Origin: Epiperipatus broadwayi
Taxonomy: Eukaryota; Onychophora; Udeonychophora; Euonychophora; Peripatidae
Reading direction: 5' to 3'
Assembly: GCA_028023455.1 (NCBI GenBank)
Contig: JAQFVV010006199.1
Coordinates: 250,001-314,000 of the forward strand
DNA: 64,000 nucleotides
The translations under genes were made by a program, and so were the position numbers. The notes beneath the pieces are model-generated. The model did no database searches and was not told the DNA's origin. It was given only the letters and a program-made list of their open reading frames with translations. Positions 1 through 12,600 of this stretch are shown piece by piece (position 1 is the first letter of the stretch; each line of letters starts with the position of its first letter).

Positions 1-262
1 GGCTGCTGAAGGATTGCATTAGATCCAAAGATCTAGGTGCAGTGCTCTCAGATTCAAGTTGACTCACTCATGAAGATCACAAGCTAGAAACTAATCTGGG
101 GATATTGGATGAGTAGACACTAGATAGGGATTTTGATGTATAAATAAGTATTCTAGCATCCATTGATTAGTCTGACTTGCACTGGGTTGCACTATTGTAT
201 GGAGAGGATTGCTACTGTTTTAACAGCTTGTGTAAACACAAGAAATGGTGATCATGTGATGT
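1..262 (+). repeat. Hammerhead-family repeat unit, copy 1 (enters from outside the window)
   Basis: This stretch matches, at moderate divergence, the minus strand of 4143-4376, the plus strand of 4436-4692 and the minus strand of 58972-59330. Shared landmarks in order are a GGCTGCTGgAAGGttGCATT head, an AGATCTAGGTGCAGTGCTCTCA block, the hammerhead-like core, a TTGGATGAG block, an ATTGATTA/TATGGAGAG block and a GGTGATCATGTGATG tail. No open reading frame is conserved between copies, so the family appears non-coding. The left end may continue outside the window. Confidence 0.75.
51..110 (+). ncRNA. Degenerate hammerhead-like motif
   Basis: Same position in the repeat as the better copies at 4285-4343 and 4531-4588, but two essential positions are changed. 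The core reads CTCATGA instead of CTGATGA, and the cleavage-site context is AATC instead of AGTC. GAAAC and the distal helix I strand TTGGAT are kept. Probably inactive. Confidence 0.5.
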
Positions 263-2272
263 TTTAGTCGTGTATGTATAAAATATAAATGCAATAATTC
301 TAATCTTATTTACTGTACTATATAAAAAAAGTACAAATTGATATAAAGTCTTCTTAAAATCAAAGATTCAAATGATTTTAATAATCTGAAGTTTAAAAAA
401 TATTATTATTTTAAAAAAATATTTATATTTTTAAAATATTCTATAAGCAAATACAAACTATGAATTATAATTTATTTTCATGTATATAATGGCAATATAT
501 TTAAAATATCAGCTAAAGCATTGTGTGTTACCAATGAGTCTATGCCAACTTAATTATTTATTTTAATAAACAGATTCAAAATTTAAAAGAATGCATTCTA
601 AAATAACAAATTAAATTAAAAGTTAAATCAATATACAAAGTATGTGTATATAAATTAATAGCAACATTTGCATTTAAATAAATTGATGAACAGTGGGCCA
701 GTGCTCATCATCATTACTAGTATGTATGTCAAAAAGTGTATAAGCCTAATGGCAAAAATAAACTATGATATTATTGTTTTTTTACGATTGTTTATTCAGC
801 TTGGAATTGCTTTGAGAATTCTAAAATTACTTCGTGTGTGTGTGCAATATTTGCATAATGTGAATTTACTTATTTGAGTTAAAAGACAAACTTATATTAA
901 TATATTTGAATAATTTATCATGCTACACAAATCAGTCATATTTTAAAGGATGATCAAATACTTAATGATTAGCAGGAGTGTACTTGCCATGAAGTATTAA
1001 TCAAGTAACAAGGACACCAAGTGATTAGTCAATTCTAATTTTATATTTTATGTTAGTTTGGATATATGGAACATTGTTGTGATAATATATTTCAGGTATG
1101 AATCTTCTTGTCATTGAATATAAAACTATGAGTTTATGAGAGATTATAATATTCTAGACTTTAAATCATGTCTATTTTAGGTAGGAAAGCAAACAGATAT
1201 ATTTTAAACTCTTTTTTTTTTTTGCAAAAAAATAAAAGACCAGGATTATTATATTTTTATTATTATAATAATGTTAACATTTTCTGTGAATTGAATAATT
1301 CAAGATTATATCAAACATTTGTCTGTGTTTATAAATTATCTTTATTTTATGGTCCCCATCATGTCAATCCTTATGCATGGTTGTTATTCTGTGAGTAAAA
1401 CACTGTTAAAGCAAGCTATTATTTCACACATACATGAAGTCAAACATGCAATTAAAGACAAACATCATATAATTCAATGGCTAAGTTAGAACCTTTTAAT
1501 CATTATATTTGAAGGAATTAAAAAATGAAAATTTCTAAATAGAGAATTATTTTTGAAATTTATTTTGATATTTAATTTTAAATCCTTTAGATTTGGTTGA
1601 TAATAGGATTAGTTTATAAATAATCCAAGATTTTTTCAATTATATTTTGATAATAATAAGTTAAATATTTCATAAAAATAAATCAAGAAATAGGTAGTAG
1701 ATAAAGTGAAAAGTAATTGTACATACTGTATTATATTTTGAAAGTTTTTTTTATTATTTTAATGTCATAATAAAATTCTTTGTTTTTAATATTTAAAACA
1801 ACTTGTATTCAATCAAATCAGAATTGCTCCTCTAGTGATGAACACTGGCACAAAGTACTTATTTTTGACACTGCACATATAAGAAATGAAATTAAAACCA
1901 TGGATAAAGTAATACATAAAATAAACATTCAAACATGAGTTATATAAATTTGATATCATAATTTTAATTGTCATTTATATTTATTATAGATGCTTAACTA
2001 GAAAAGTTTTGTGGATATCATGAACAGGAGTGATACAACTTGTTTCATCCCAAATTAATTCTAAATCTGATAATATTCAACTAGAAGATAACTACTTCTG
2101 GTCAAGTTTAACAAAGAATTTTAATATACTCTCATTAAGTTTAAATAATTACAATAACAATAAAAGTCAATTAATAAAATATAGCCTACCTTGCAATTCC
2201 TAGGTTGCAAAGTAAATTGTTTGAAGAATTTCTTTTGGTTATTATAAATCTTTAAACCAATAATATATATAT
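263..2272. other. AT-rich stretch with no recognisable gene
   Basis: I see only short open frames with low-complexity, AT-driven composition and no protein motif. No tRNA, terminal inverted repeat or simple repeat of note was found. Confidence 0.6.
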
Positions 2273-2772
2273 NNNNNNNNNNNNNNNNNNNNNNNNNNNN
2301 NNNNNNNNNNNNNNNNNNNNNNNNNNNNNNNNNNNNNNNNNNNNNNNNNNNNNNNNNNNNNNNNNNNNNNNNNNNNNNNNNNNNNNNNNNNNNNNNNNNN
2401 NNNNNNNNNNNNNNNNNNNNNNNNNNNNNNNNNNNNNNNNNNNNNNNNNNNNNNNNNNNNNNNNNNNNNNNNNNNNNNNNNNNNNNNNNNNNNNNNNNNN
2501 NNNNNNNNNNNNNNNNNNNNNNNNNNNNNNNNNNNNNNNNNNNNNNNNNNNNNNNNNNNNNNNNNNNNNNNNNNNNNNNNNNNNNNNNNNNNNNNNNNNN
2601 NNNNNNNNNNNNNNNNNNNNNNNNNNNNNNNNNNNNNNNNNNNNNNNNNNNNNNNNNNNNNNNNNNNNNNNNNNNNNNNNNNNNNNNNNNNNNNNNNNNN
2701 NNNNNNNNNNNNNNNNNNNNNNNNNNNNNNNNNNNNNNNNNNNNNNNNNNNNNNNNNNNNNNNNNNNNNNNN
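2273..2772. other. Assembly gap of 500 N
   Basis: Exactly 500 undetermined bases, probably a nominal-size scaffold gap. It is flanked on both sides by short TA repeats (2261-2272 and 2779-2793), so a long (TA)n tract is a plausible cause of the gap. The true length is unknown. Confidence 0.97.
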
Positions 2773-4129
2773 AACCATAATATATATATATATAAATCCA
2801 CCTACATATTAATAAAACAGTCCACATCACTTATTTGTATTCTTAAAACATATAAATAAAAACATCTGAAAGAAACATTATGAATAAAATTCACATTTCA
2901 TGCTTATCCAGAATTCAACTAGCTCATATCACAGGTTTTTACACCTTTCTTTATCATTTGTTCAATATTTATCAATATAAAGATATTATACTTTGATTTG
3001 CAAGTGTCAAGTTTTTTATACTCATATATTTGATACCAACCACTTCAGATAAATGCATTAATAATGATTAATAATCATATATTAAACTAGTGATTGTTTT
3101 TATATTAACATTTAACTGAAGTGTAAAATTTATATCTGAGCTAAAGATAATTTCTAGTTTAATAAATGATTAGTAATAATTATTAATCTATCTATCTGAA
3201 ATGGTTTATGTCAAAGTTACGAGTGCAGAATGTTTTTACATGTTTACATCAAAGTGTAATATATATAAAAGTTGTCAACACTTAGATAATACCAATATTA
3301 ATAATAGCCAACAATCTCAATCTATTGGAAAGACAATCTCCTTTAAACAATAATGGTGAAAATTCATCTTTATATATGATCTATTATATTTATGTAGACA
3401 CTAAAGATTGCAACTGGATTACAAAAAGTGAAAATATTAATTCAACAAAGTTTAAATAAATCTCATTAAACAGGTAAATATAACCTGTTTTTAATTCAGA
3501 CTAACAAATAGTCAATTATAATATTCAAACTACAGTGATAACTTTCAAATTGCACTTTAACTATGTATTATTTACATGTATATTGTAAACCTCAATTTTA
3601 TTACTCAGCAGACTCAAGGTAGAGAACTACTTGTGGGAGCCAACTTATAATTTTATCAAACCAAACACTGGTTGTTCTCAAAAGTTTTTGAGATTAGGCA
3701 AGAACAAAAGATTAGTGTCTGAGACAAATGTGTTCCAGGTGAAAGTGTGATTACCAAAGTAAACTGAAATGCATATATTCTATTTCTAACATAAAACAAA
3801 TGTAAATATTATGCCATAATTTAATATTATATAAAATGTTAAATAAATCAATTTCTCAGAGTATTTTGTATATGTATGATACTACTCTTAATATATTTTA
3901 AGCAAACTTTTTCTAATAATATTTTTTGGTTAAAGAACTAATTAAGCAAAAATCAATATATGTTTAATTTAGGCTAGCAATTTGAAATATAATGTTAACT
4001 AACTGTTTATTTGACGTTCATGAATGAATTATAATCATTTAAATAAAACAAAAAATAAATAAATAAAGTTATGTATGAAAAATGTATTAATCTATTTCAG
4101 GTATGACAAATGTAAAAGGGAATTTTATG
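2773..4129. other. AT-rich stretch with no recognisable gene
   Basis: No convincing coding, RNA or mobile-element signature. The only notable edge is the 13-bp TACATCACCTTAT at 4130-4142, which is the left target-site duplication of the next element. Confidence 0.6.
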
Positions 4130-4284
4130 TACATCACCTTATAAGCATCACATGATCACCATCTCTTATGCTATCACATTTAAACAGGCAAAACTCTCCA
4201 TACAGTAGTGCCACTCTGTACCAACCAGAATAATCAATGAATGCCAGAAGGCTTGTGCATAAAATCCCCATCTAGTGCCTACTC

Positions 4285-4343
4285 ATCCAATATCCTCAGA
4301 CTAGTTTCTGGCTTGTGGCCTTCATCAGTAAGGAGACTTGGAT
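4285..4343 (-). ncRNA. Type I hammerhead ribozyme-like motif (core intact)
   Basis: On the minus strand: distal helix I strand ATCCAA, then TCCTTA, core CTGATGA (4322-4328), helix II GGC-CACAA-GCC, then GAAAC, palindromic helix III (ACTAGT) and cleavage triplet GTC (4301-4299). The returning helix I strand is TGAGGA then TTGGAT. Proximal helix I pairs TCCTTA with TGAGGA (6 bp including one G-U) starting exactly next to the core. Distal helix I pairs ATCCAA with TTGGAT. An internal loop lies between them, where natural hammerheads make tertiary contacts. Departures: one extra A follows CTGATGA and one A precedes GAAA, so the first helix II position would be an A-A mismatch. The two-pair helix III suggests activity as a dimer. 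Cleavage has not been shown. Confidence 0.68.
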
Positions 4344-4530
4344 CTGAGAGTGCTGCACCTAGATCTTGAGCTTAGATTAAAAATATTATTGTGTTTTCAA
4401 TTTCATTCTCATAGTTTTTAGTTAAGTAGAGATAAAAGGTGGCTGCTGGAAGGTTGCATTAGATCTTAAGATCTAGGTTCAGTGCTCGTTATTCATTGGA
4501 GATCCTAAGATCTAGGTGCAGTGCTCTCAG

Positions 4531-4588
4531 ATCCAAGGCTCCTCACTGATGAAGGCCACAAGCCAGAAACTAGTCTGGGATATTGGAT
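4531..4588 (+). ncRNA. Type I hammerhead ribozyme-like motif (core intact)
   Basis: Core CTGATGA at 4546-4552, helix II GGC-CACAA-GCC, GAAA at 4566-4569, palindromic ACTAGT helix III and GTC triplet ending at 4575. Helix I has a proximal CTCA/TGGG pairing next to the core and a distal ATCCAA (4531-4536) / TTGGAT (4583-4588) pairing. Compared with the copy at 4285-4343, proximal helix I has changed on both strands yet still pairs, which argues for selection on the fold in the source elements. The same A-A mismatch sits at the base of helix II. Confidence 0.68.
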
Positions 4589-5056
4589 GAGAAAGCACTA
4601 GATGGGAATTTTATGCACAAGCCTCTGACATTCATTGATTACTCTGGTTGGCACAGGATGGTACTACTGTATGGAGAGTTTTTCCTGTTTAATACATCAC
4701 CTTATCCTACAAATTTGCATTTTTGATAGCAATAATAAAAGTGAAATAGTATGTAAAATTTTATAAATTTTAAATGTCATCTATTACCTTTGAAGTATAA
4801 CCTTTATTTCATAAATATGCTATGGCGATAATCTTAATAATAACAAAGCAGATGTATTAAAATTAACAATTATTTTATTATAAAATATCAAAATATAAAT
4901 AATAACGAACAATAACAAACATAATTAATTATTAAAATTTTATAAAATAAACAATAAATATTAATGTTTATTCTATAAATATAATTTAAGCTTGGGATAT
5001 GACAGGGTGTAATACTTTAGCATTGCAAGAGAGTAATAACAATAATAATAATAGTA

Positions 5057-6181
5057 CACCTGGGTCTCGTTTTACACGGTAGATAGGTTCCTCAGAAAAC
5101 ATGCACAAAAGAAATCGCACAAAAATAGATGTAACTTACCTTGAAAATGAGGGATACAGACTGTGATTTTTCAAAAATCACATAAAAGCAAAGCACCAAC
5201 ATAAAATTACTTTAAAATTCATGCAAAAAAAAAAATAAGAAAATAAAATATGACTAATAAAAAATTTCAAATTTGAAAAAAATTGATACAAGACAAACTT
5301 TTTTTTACTATAATATTTAATTTTATTCAAAACAATATATTTTTATGCATAATTTACAGTAATTTACATTTTTATACACATTTTAATTATTATCGCTATT
5401 TGCCGATAAACAGGTTCGTTTGCAAACCGGTAAAAAATCAGATTCTTCACAAAAGGAAATACAACTAGCACCAACTTCACTCTCATGTTGTGTTAATGGT
5501 TTTTTGGTGACAATGTAATTAGTAATTAATCTAACAACTAAAAATTAAATTTTTATTTTTGTCTTTAATTTTTTAATATTCGATTCCGTTTAAAAATCAA
5601 ATTTCATTTCACATCACATTAATTTCAGGTCGCCTTACATAATTTTTAAATTGTTAATTACAATTAAAAATCAGATTTTAATTTTTAATTGTCAAATTTA
5701 ATTGTGCCCACTGCTATTACTTGCCTTTTAAAAATAAACTTGCGGATACTAAATGGTTAATAATTGATTACGTTCTTTTTTAAAAAGCAAAAACAGAATG
5801 TGATTTAAAATGCAAAATTAACACGCACAATGTTTGAACAAATTTACATTATAATCTTGTAAAATTTAATGTGTGTACATAAAATGTGGAAATCATGATT
5901 TTAATTTCATTATTGCATAAAATCTTACTATTATAAAGCACTGAAAATATTGAAATTATTAAGATGAAAGTCGAATTCCAATAATGTGCTATTACTTTAA
6001 ATGTGATGTAAGTGCACGAAATTTATTATTTAAAGTAATAGCGCATTATCAGAGTTCAACTTTCGATCTAATACAGTGTTAATGCATAAAAGAAAACCGC
6101 ATACAAAAATATTAAGAAGAAACATGAATCGCATAACTTCAAAATCACGTTAAATAAATTCGCGTAAAACGAGACCTGGGG
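5057..6181. mobile_element. Non-autonomous DNA element with inverted termini
   Basis: Left end CACCTGGGTCTCGTTTTAC and right end, reverse-complemented, CCCCAGGTCTCGTTTTAC form terminal inverted repeats of about 18 bp with few mismatches. TA on each side (5055-5056 and 6182-6183) fits a TA target duplication. Total 1,125 bp. The interior is AT-rich with no transposase-like frame, so it is a deletion derivative or a MITE-like element. I do not assign a superfamily: the termini do not match one I know with certainty. Confidence 0.65.
5964..6067. repeat. Internal palindrome of the DNA element
   Basis: Arms beginning GAAAGTCGAATTCCAATAAT and its imperfect complement ending ATTATCAGAGTTCAACTTTC enclose a short spacer near 6010-6030. 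This is a foldback nested inside the element at 5057-6181, close to its right end. Confidence 0.7.
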
Positions 6182-6982
6182 TATAATGGTTCAATAATAA
6201 TAATATTTTATGATGTTCTTAATTAATTTGTTCACAATAAATCATCAATAACTAATCAATCTTATTGATAGTTTTTTCATTCTTTTAAAGTAAACAAAAT
6301 TAGTTGCTTAGCACTTGTGAATGACATCTAAAATATACAGTTTATTTATTATACTTCAATATTCTTTATTGGATTTATTGGTTAGGCTTCTATATTATTT
6401 AAAGCTTCAATAACTCATTAGTAATAAAACTCTACTAACAAAATGTAATTCATATCACTAGAATGCCTTATAGCAAACTGTAGCATTTTAAAAATTATTA
6501 CAAACATAATCGGAGCAATGCAGAAAATATTCCTTATAGATCTAATTATCTAACTAAGAATGATTAACCAACTCCCTTTGAATTTGAGATTGAAATTTAA
6601 GAAGCAATAAAACATATAATAAATTCAATATGATAAATTTATGTAGTTTAAAAGTTAATTAAACTAATACAACCAGGCTCCAATGTAAATCACATATTGC
6701 ATCATACTGAATATCATAAATGGTTACATTTATAAAGTTTTTTACATATACATTCATATAATAATCATATTTGGATAACTTTATTATTTCTTTTATTACA
6801 TTAATAATAACTCTGACTTAACAAAAATACTTTATAATAAAAGTTATTTAAGTAAACCATTTCTTTATAATCCAAAGATTATAAACAATTAAAATTTATC
6901 CTATGGAAATATTCACACTTGCATAATATTCCAACATTTTCAAAATTCATTGTAATACTCAATAAAAACACAAAAAATATTA

Positions 6983-7080
6983 TTATAAAGTCAAATCTTG
7001 CATTTAAATTTGTAGAGGTTTCTCTTGTAATAAATTAAGCACTCAATGTGCATGCACTAAGGTTATAGCCTTATTTAAGT
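6983..7080 (+). repeat. Direct repeat, copy 1 of 2 (about 98 bp)
   Basis: Matches 7333-7430 with few differences, from TATAAAGTyrAATCTTGCAT to the GGTTATAGCCTTATTTAAGT block. The copies are 350 bp apart in the same orientation. They could be ends of a small repeat-flanked element or a local duplication. No PBS-like site or gene lies between them. Confidence 0.7.
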
Positions 7081-7332
7081 ATTACATGCTGACATTGCAC
7101 TTAATAAGAACTAATATTTACAACTTTAAATTGATTCAAAATATTTTTAAATTTAAGATCAGACTATTAATTCATTGTAAATCGAAAGATTTTGTGATCA
7201 CTAATGTTTAACAGGAATAGTTCACTTAATCAGTGAAGAATTTATTAGCTTCACACTCCCAATCAAAATGCTTTATATTTGCCTATATAATTAGAAAAAT
7301 AGATTGAAAATAAGAGTGGGCTGCTCTTAACT

Positions 7333-7430
7333 TTATAAAGTTGAATCTTGCATTTAGATTTGTAGAGGTCTCTCTTGTAATAAATTAAGCACTCAAGGCA
7401 CACATACTAAGGTTATAGCCTTATTTAAGT
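7333..7430 (+). repeat. Direct repeat, copy 2 of 2 (about 98 bp)
   Basis: Second copy of the repeat at 6983-7080. Differences are clustered in the middle (GTGCATGC versus GCACACAT). Confidence 0.7.
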
Positions 7431-9282
7431 AAAAAAATTATATTATAAGCACAAATTAAATTCCTTTTGTAAATTTAATTCTTATTGGGATTTAATATAA
7501 AAATTGATAAAATTTCACTAGTTAGAGATAGTTTTAGCACACTAATCCATTTTAGGAGATTTTTTGATAACTCTGACTTTTGTAATATTTAATATCATGA
7601 CATTTTAAATCTGTAATTCATGTCTTAAATAATGAAAGTGAATCGCAGTTTATCATATGAAAGAGAAGCAATTTAATTTATTTGAAAAACACTGAAACTT
7701 TATATCCAAATGATTGACATTTATCACTTATTTTAACAAGAGTATATTATCAATCCTTTAATTTGTAGACATATAATACATTTTGCTTTATAATTCAGGT
7801 CGTTTTATATTTATATGACCAAGCAATAGAACATAATCCATAAACACATTGATTTCATTGATTTTAATTAAAATTCAGCATTTCATTCAATGTAAACATA
7901 AGTTGAAAATTATTACATAAAGTTTATCTTTCAATAATTTATGACAAAAAAATCCATAATATTGAGACAAGTTATTCACACTTTTTTGAAGTATAGAGGA
8001 ATGTTGTTTCACAATTACTTGAAGTTAATCTATGTGATTTGAATGAAATTATTATATACTTAATTTTGAAGACATAAGCTGTTTCATGATTATTTTAAAG
8101 TAAAAAGACCAGTGACTTGATTGAAGTTGTTATATGTATCATATAATTAACTTTATAAGCAAATGGAATTTTCTTAAAATAATAATTACTGATAATTCTT
8201 TGCTTATTTGTTGTTGTTTATCTTTTCCATTCTAAGAAGAAGATATTTTTGCCAAGCTAAGGCAAAATGCCTAGACTGAGTTGATCTATTAGATCATGGT
8301 GATGAAGACAGACAAAATGGTTATTTTAAGGTTTTAACTTGCCTAGATTTTGAATGCATTAAAATTTTATGAAGACTAACTGGTTTTTCTAAGCACAACT
8401 ATTTATATCTTTCAATTACCTGATGTCTTGAATAGCTCATATTTTCCATTATGTTTTGGTGTTTTCTAATTTTTCATGAAAATTTTAAAGAATTGTCATG
8501 AATACGAATATGCAAATTATAGAAGCTGTCTGGTTTTGAATTAAAGTGGTAATTTTATAGACAGGAAGTAACATAATATAAAAAGTAATAATTTTACAAT
8601 TATTTACTTCAAAACTACGTAATTTATTACATTAATCCTTTTAAAAGTTCTCATATATTTATTTAAGTAATTTTAAACTTTATCTTTTTAATTAAATTAA
8701 ATTATCAAATAAACACCTTTTAAATTAAACAAACTAAATTAATTTGACTAGTTTAACATTTATATTTGATCAAATTTAAAATATATAAACATATCATGCA
8801 CATATACATAGATTTTAAATGAATGATTTATTCTATAATATTAAGTGAATGTAATCTTAATGGTAATTATTTTATTTTAAAATAGTCTGCATTGTTATGC
8901 TTGATTTATTATTCTATCCTATGTCTCTTTACAAAATGTTTATTTTATGTGTGTGTGTCTATTTGTCTATAAAATTCAATTCAGCTTTGTAAACAAAATA
9001 ATAATAATAATAATAAAATACAAATGCACATAATTCTATAGGTGTTGATTAAAATATCTGCTTGGAAAACATTTTTAAATACTTTAAAAAATTTTATGTA
9101 TTTTTTAAAGTAGTAGCATGAGAGACTTTCGACTTATTTTGATTATACTGTCTGCCATTTAAACAATGACAATGGTTAACAAATTTTCTTGATTATAAAA
9201 ATAAAACCAATAAAATTTTTATAGTTTGTTGAGTTATAATAAATAATTATGATAGTAAACATAAGATTACAATATATATATA
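7431..9282. other. AT-rich stretch with no recognisable gene
   Basis: No supported feature except a short (AAT)n run near 8998-9014. Open frames are short and low in complexity. Confidence 0.6.
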
Positions 9283-9678
9283 TTGTAATAAAAATAATAA
9301 AATATAACTAATATTTTATAAATAATTATAATAAAACACTAAAGTACTTTCAATTAATTTTTTAATCTTTTTAAACTGAAAAACATTTAAAAATTGCATT
9401 TAATGGAATTAAATGTCATCATGTTATATCCCTAGAGTGAAATTTTAACATTTGACATTATTTATTGATCAATATTTTAAATTAATAGATAATGTGAAAC
9501 ATTAAAATTTAGGATTTTTGAGATATAACATAATGACATTTACTTGGTTAACATTTAAATTTTAAATAGTTTCTCATTGAAGAAGATTAAGAAATTAATT
9601 AAAAGTGCTTCTGCATTTTATTATAATTATTTATGAAATATATTATTACAATTATATTTTATTACAATTTTTATTATA
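9283..9678. mobile_element. Foldback (MITE-like) element
   Basis: The whole segment is one imperfect palindrome. Outer arms at about 9311-9370 and 9583-9642 pair over some 60 bp (for example ATAAATAATTATAATAAAA with its complement). Inner arms around 9415-9430 and 9520-9540 also pair (ATGTCATcATGTTATATC). The centre is near 9475. It has no coding capacity. No clear target duplication can be set because the flanks are also AT-repetitive. Confidence 0.7.
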
Positions 9679-12600
9679 ACAATTATTCAATAATGAACAT
9701 TTTATTTTATTTACTTAACATCAAATCAACATCTGAATTATCAGATACACTCAAATAAAAACAATTTACAAATACAATCCAAAACACTTTTATATCAATT
9801 GAGCAATATACAAAAACTATAAATGAGGAGGAAAAAAGACAAGCTTGACCCATATTCATTTAAATAATTATAATTATTGATACATAGTCATAATCAAATT
9901 ATTATTTACATATAAAATTATTAGCATTTCCTCGTTAATAGCATTTTAGCAGAATTACTATATACCAGCAATGAATCACGTACATCTTTTTTTATATATC
10001 TAAGTAAGGCCCATAGTATTTTCTTCATATAAATTAAAGTTACAATTTTAATAATTCATCTTTCAACATGAAACAGTTTACAAATATAAAGAAAGATAAT
10101 CACAGATCTGATACTATAGTTTAAGTCAGACTACATTCCAATGCTTTGGACAAAACTATGATAAACTAGCACAACTAACAGTTTCTTTCTTAACAGGCAT
10201 GCTTAATGTAATTTTACTCCTCTATAAAAAAGACACAAAAAGAGAACTAAACAAACTCTTATTTCACCGCTGCCTCTTTTATACTCTCCTCAATGTTGTT
10301 GAATTTTTATTTATTTTTTTCATTGCCTCCTCTTTTAAAAAACACTCATCATTGTTATATAAAATAATAATGTTTTTTATTTATCAAGTAATTATTTTAA
10401 TTAAAATTTAATTATTAAGCTTATTCCAACATAAAATATATCATTCTAAATCTTTAAAAGAAATATGCAACTTTTAATATTTTAATATATAAAATAAAAT
10501 ACAAAAATCATTATACATATGTCATCGATTTTTTGTTTTCAACACAATCTCTGACATTATTTATTGTCTTTATATTTTTTTACCTAATAAAGAAAATAAC
10601 TAGCTTTTTTTAAAGACTGAGTTACAGATGATCATCGCATGAGACAAAATGTTTCAATCTATATAGCAGTAAGGGTTTGTAAAAAAAAAATGAAATTGGT
10701 TGTATTTTTTACTTAATCGGAATATAAATTTATGTTTGTTAATAATAAAGGACATCAGATTTAATAGTTGTGTACTTTGAAATTAAGCTAGTAAAATCTG
10801 TTTAGTATAAATAAGATTCAGGTCCAATATTATTTGTGGTTAGTGATGAATTTGGCACAGCTGCTGAAGAGAGATTTTTTTAAACCAATGCTTTAAACTT
10901 TGTATTGTCATAGCTCAAAATTTATAGAATTTCATTATTATATTACTGCTTATATTTCAATAATTAACAAGCTAATAGAGAAAACATTTAAATATTCACA
11001 GTATCAACAATAACATAATAAAACCAAATAATAAGAATTATCAAAATATAACAAATTAGTTATGTAAAACTGAAATTAATATTTACATAAAATATTATTG
11101 AAGTTTGGCTGTACTTATTCTACTGTAAAGCTATCTATTGTAAGTTTGAGTAGTCCATGCACTTTAGATAGTATTGCTATATCCAGTAATCTCATTAATA
11201 AATGATAATACTTTGAAACTTGTCTGTGGATTTGATTATACACTTACTGTTTAGCATCCATATTTACTTGAGCTTATAAAAGTTATCTTTAAAGTAGAAT
11301 AAATACATGTTAATTACTGCTTCTAATACAGATATTGAAAGTAATCTAAGAAATTGTGTGCTGCTTTGTTTGGTCAAAAGGTCAAAGATTCCTATATTAA
11401 TTTCAAGCTTAGTATCATATCTAGCTAATTATATAAATAAATAGCATTAGGTTTAAAACCATAGAGTATTTGAATGCCAGATCATTAGTTTGTATGATAT
11501 AAAAGAAGTAAAGATAATGGTAGATGTGTAAATGCAATTGCAATGTTCTTCATTAAAGATAAATTAATGATTACTCAACTTACAATAAATGGCTTTATAG
11601 TAAATAAAGCAAATCACTGATCTGAATGTAGATGTAGAAAGTAACTAGAAAAACTGATGTCATGTGGTGCTTTTTTTGATTTTGATTTGTAAAATTAGTA
11701 ATCATAAAAATACAATTTATCTTTAATATCATTCTAGAATTGAGTGAAGAGTAGAAATATGCGAATATTTTTATATTTATATGCAGTGAAAGTTTTGTAT
11801 ATGTTTTAAATATTAAATAAACAAATATTCATTAAAATAAAATACTGGAATTATCTCTATAATTTTCAATATATCAAATTATAAATAAATAACAATTGTA
11901 ACTATTTTATAGTATGCCTGTTATTTCCAATAACATTTATAACATTTATAATTAACCAAATCTTATTAAAATCATATACTAATCATGGTGCAATAAAAAT
12001 GGACTAACATTCCATAATTTGTGAAAATTTACACAATTAAATATGCCTATCTGATTTTTTCACCTCTGGAATCATTTTCCACATGCAAAAGAAAAGCATT
12101 GTTAGAAAAAACCTTCCATTACTATTGTATAAAAAAATATTTTATTCAATAGATGGATTTAAACATAAGTTTCAGAATATTCATTTATTTGCAATGGATA
12201 TTTTTGTTTCAATGGTGTTTTTCTTTTGCTTACAAAAAATGAATTGAATAAAAAAAAATCAGAGATATATTTTATAAATATAATAAGTATATATCTATCT
12301 TATATTAATATATAAATGTAAATGTTTGTTTACTTGATTGCTATTGTATAACTCAACAAATATTACAATAATCTTAATGAATCTGGCAATAATTTTTTTT
12401 TGTGGAGAATTTTATAGGTTATGAATTTTTGTTTATGGTAATTATTTATTTTACAACTTTGGTAATTTTCTATATAAAAACACCTCAGAATAGCAGTCCT
12501 TTTGCAATGATGTCATAAAAATGTAAAAAAAAAACAGTATTAATTTGATGTTCCAGGTAACCATAAAAAATGCTACTATGTTAATATTTTATAGTAAGAA

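Larger units (their letters stand above)
4143..4692. mobile_element. Inverted pair of hammerhead-family units with 13-bp target-site duplication
   Basis: A minus-strand unit (about 4143-4376) and a plus-strand unit (about 4436-4692) meet at their 5' heads. The whole is flanked by a perfect 13-bp direct repeat, TACATCACCTTAT, at 4130-4142 and 4693-4705, which I read as a target-site duplication from one insertion. The plus unit stops just after the CCTGTTT block, so its tail is shorter than that of the minus unit. Near 4460-4530 a block of about 60 bp is partly duplicated (AGATCTTAAGATCTAGG and AGATCCTAAGATCTAGG). Inverted joining with variable target duplications is known for Penelope-like elements. 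A twin-primed LINE-dependent insertion is the alternative. There is no coding capacity. Confidence 0.72.

Noticed and set aside
2121-2830. Long open frames on the minus strand across 2121-2830
   Set aside because: They run through the 500-N gap and consist almost entirely of undetermined residues.
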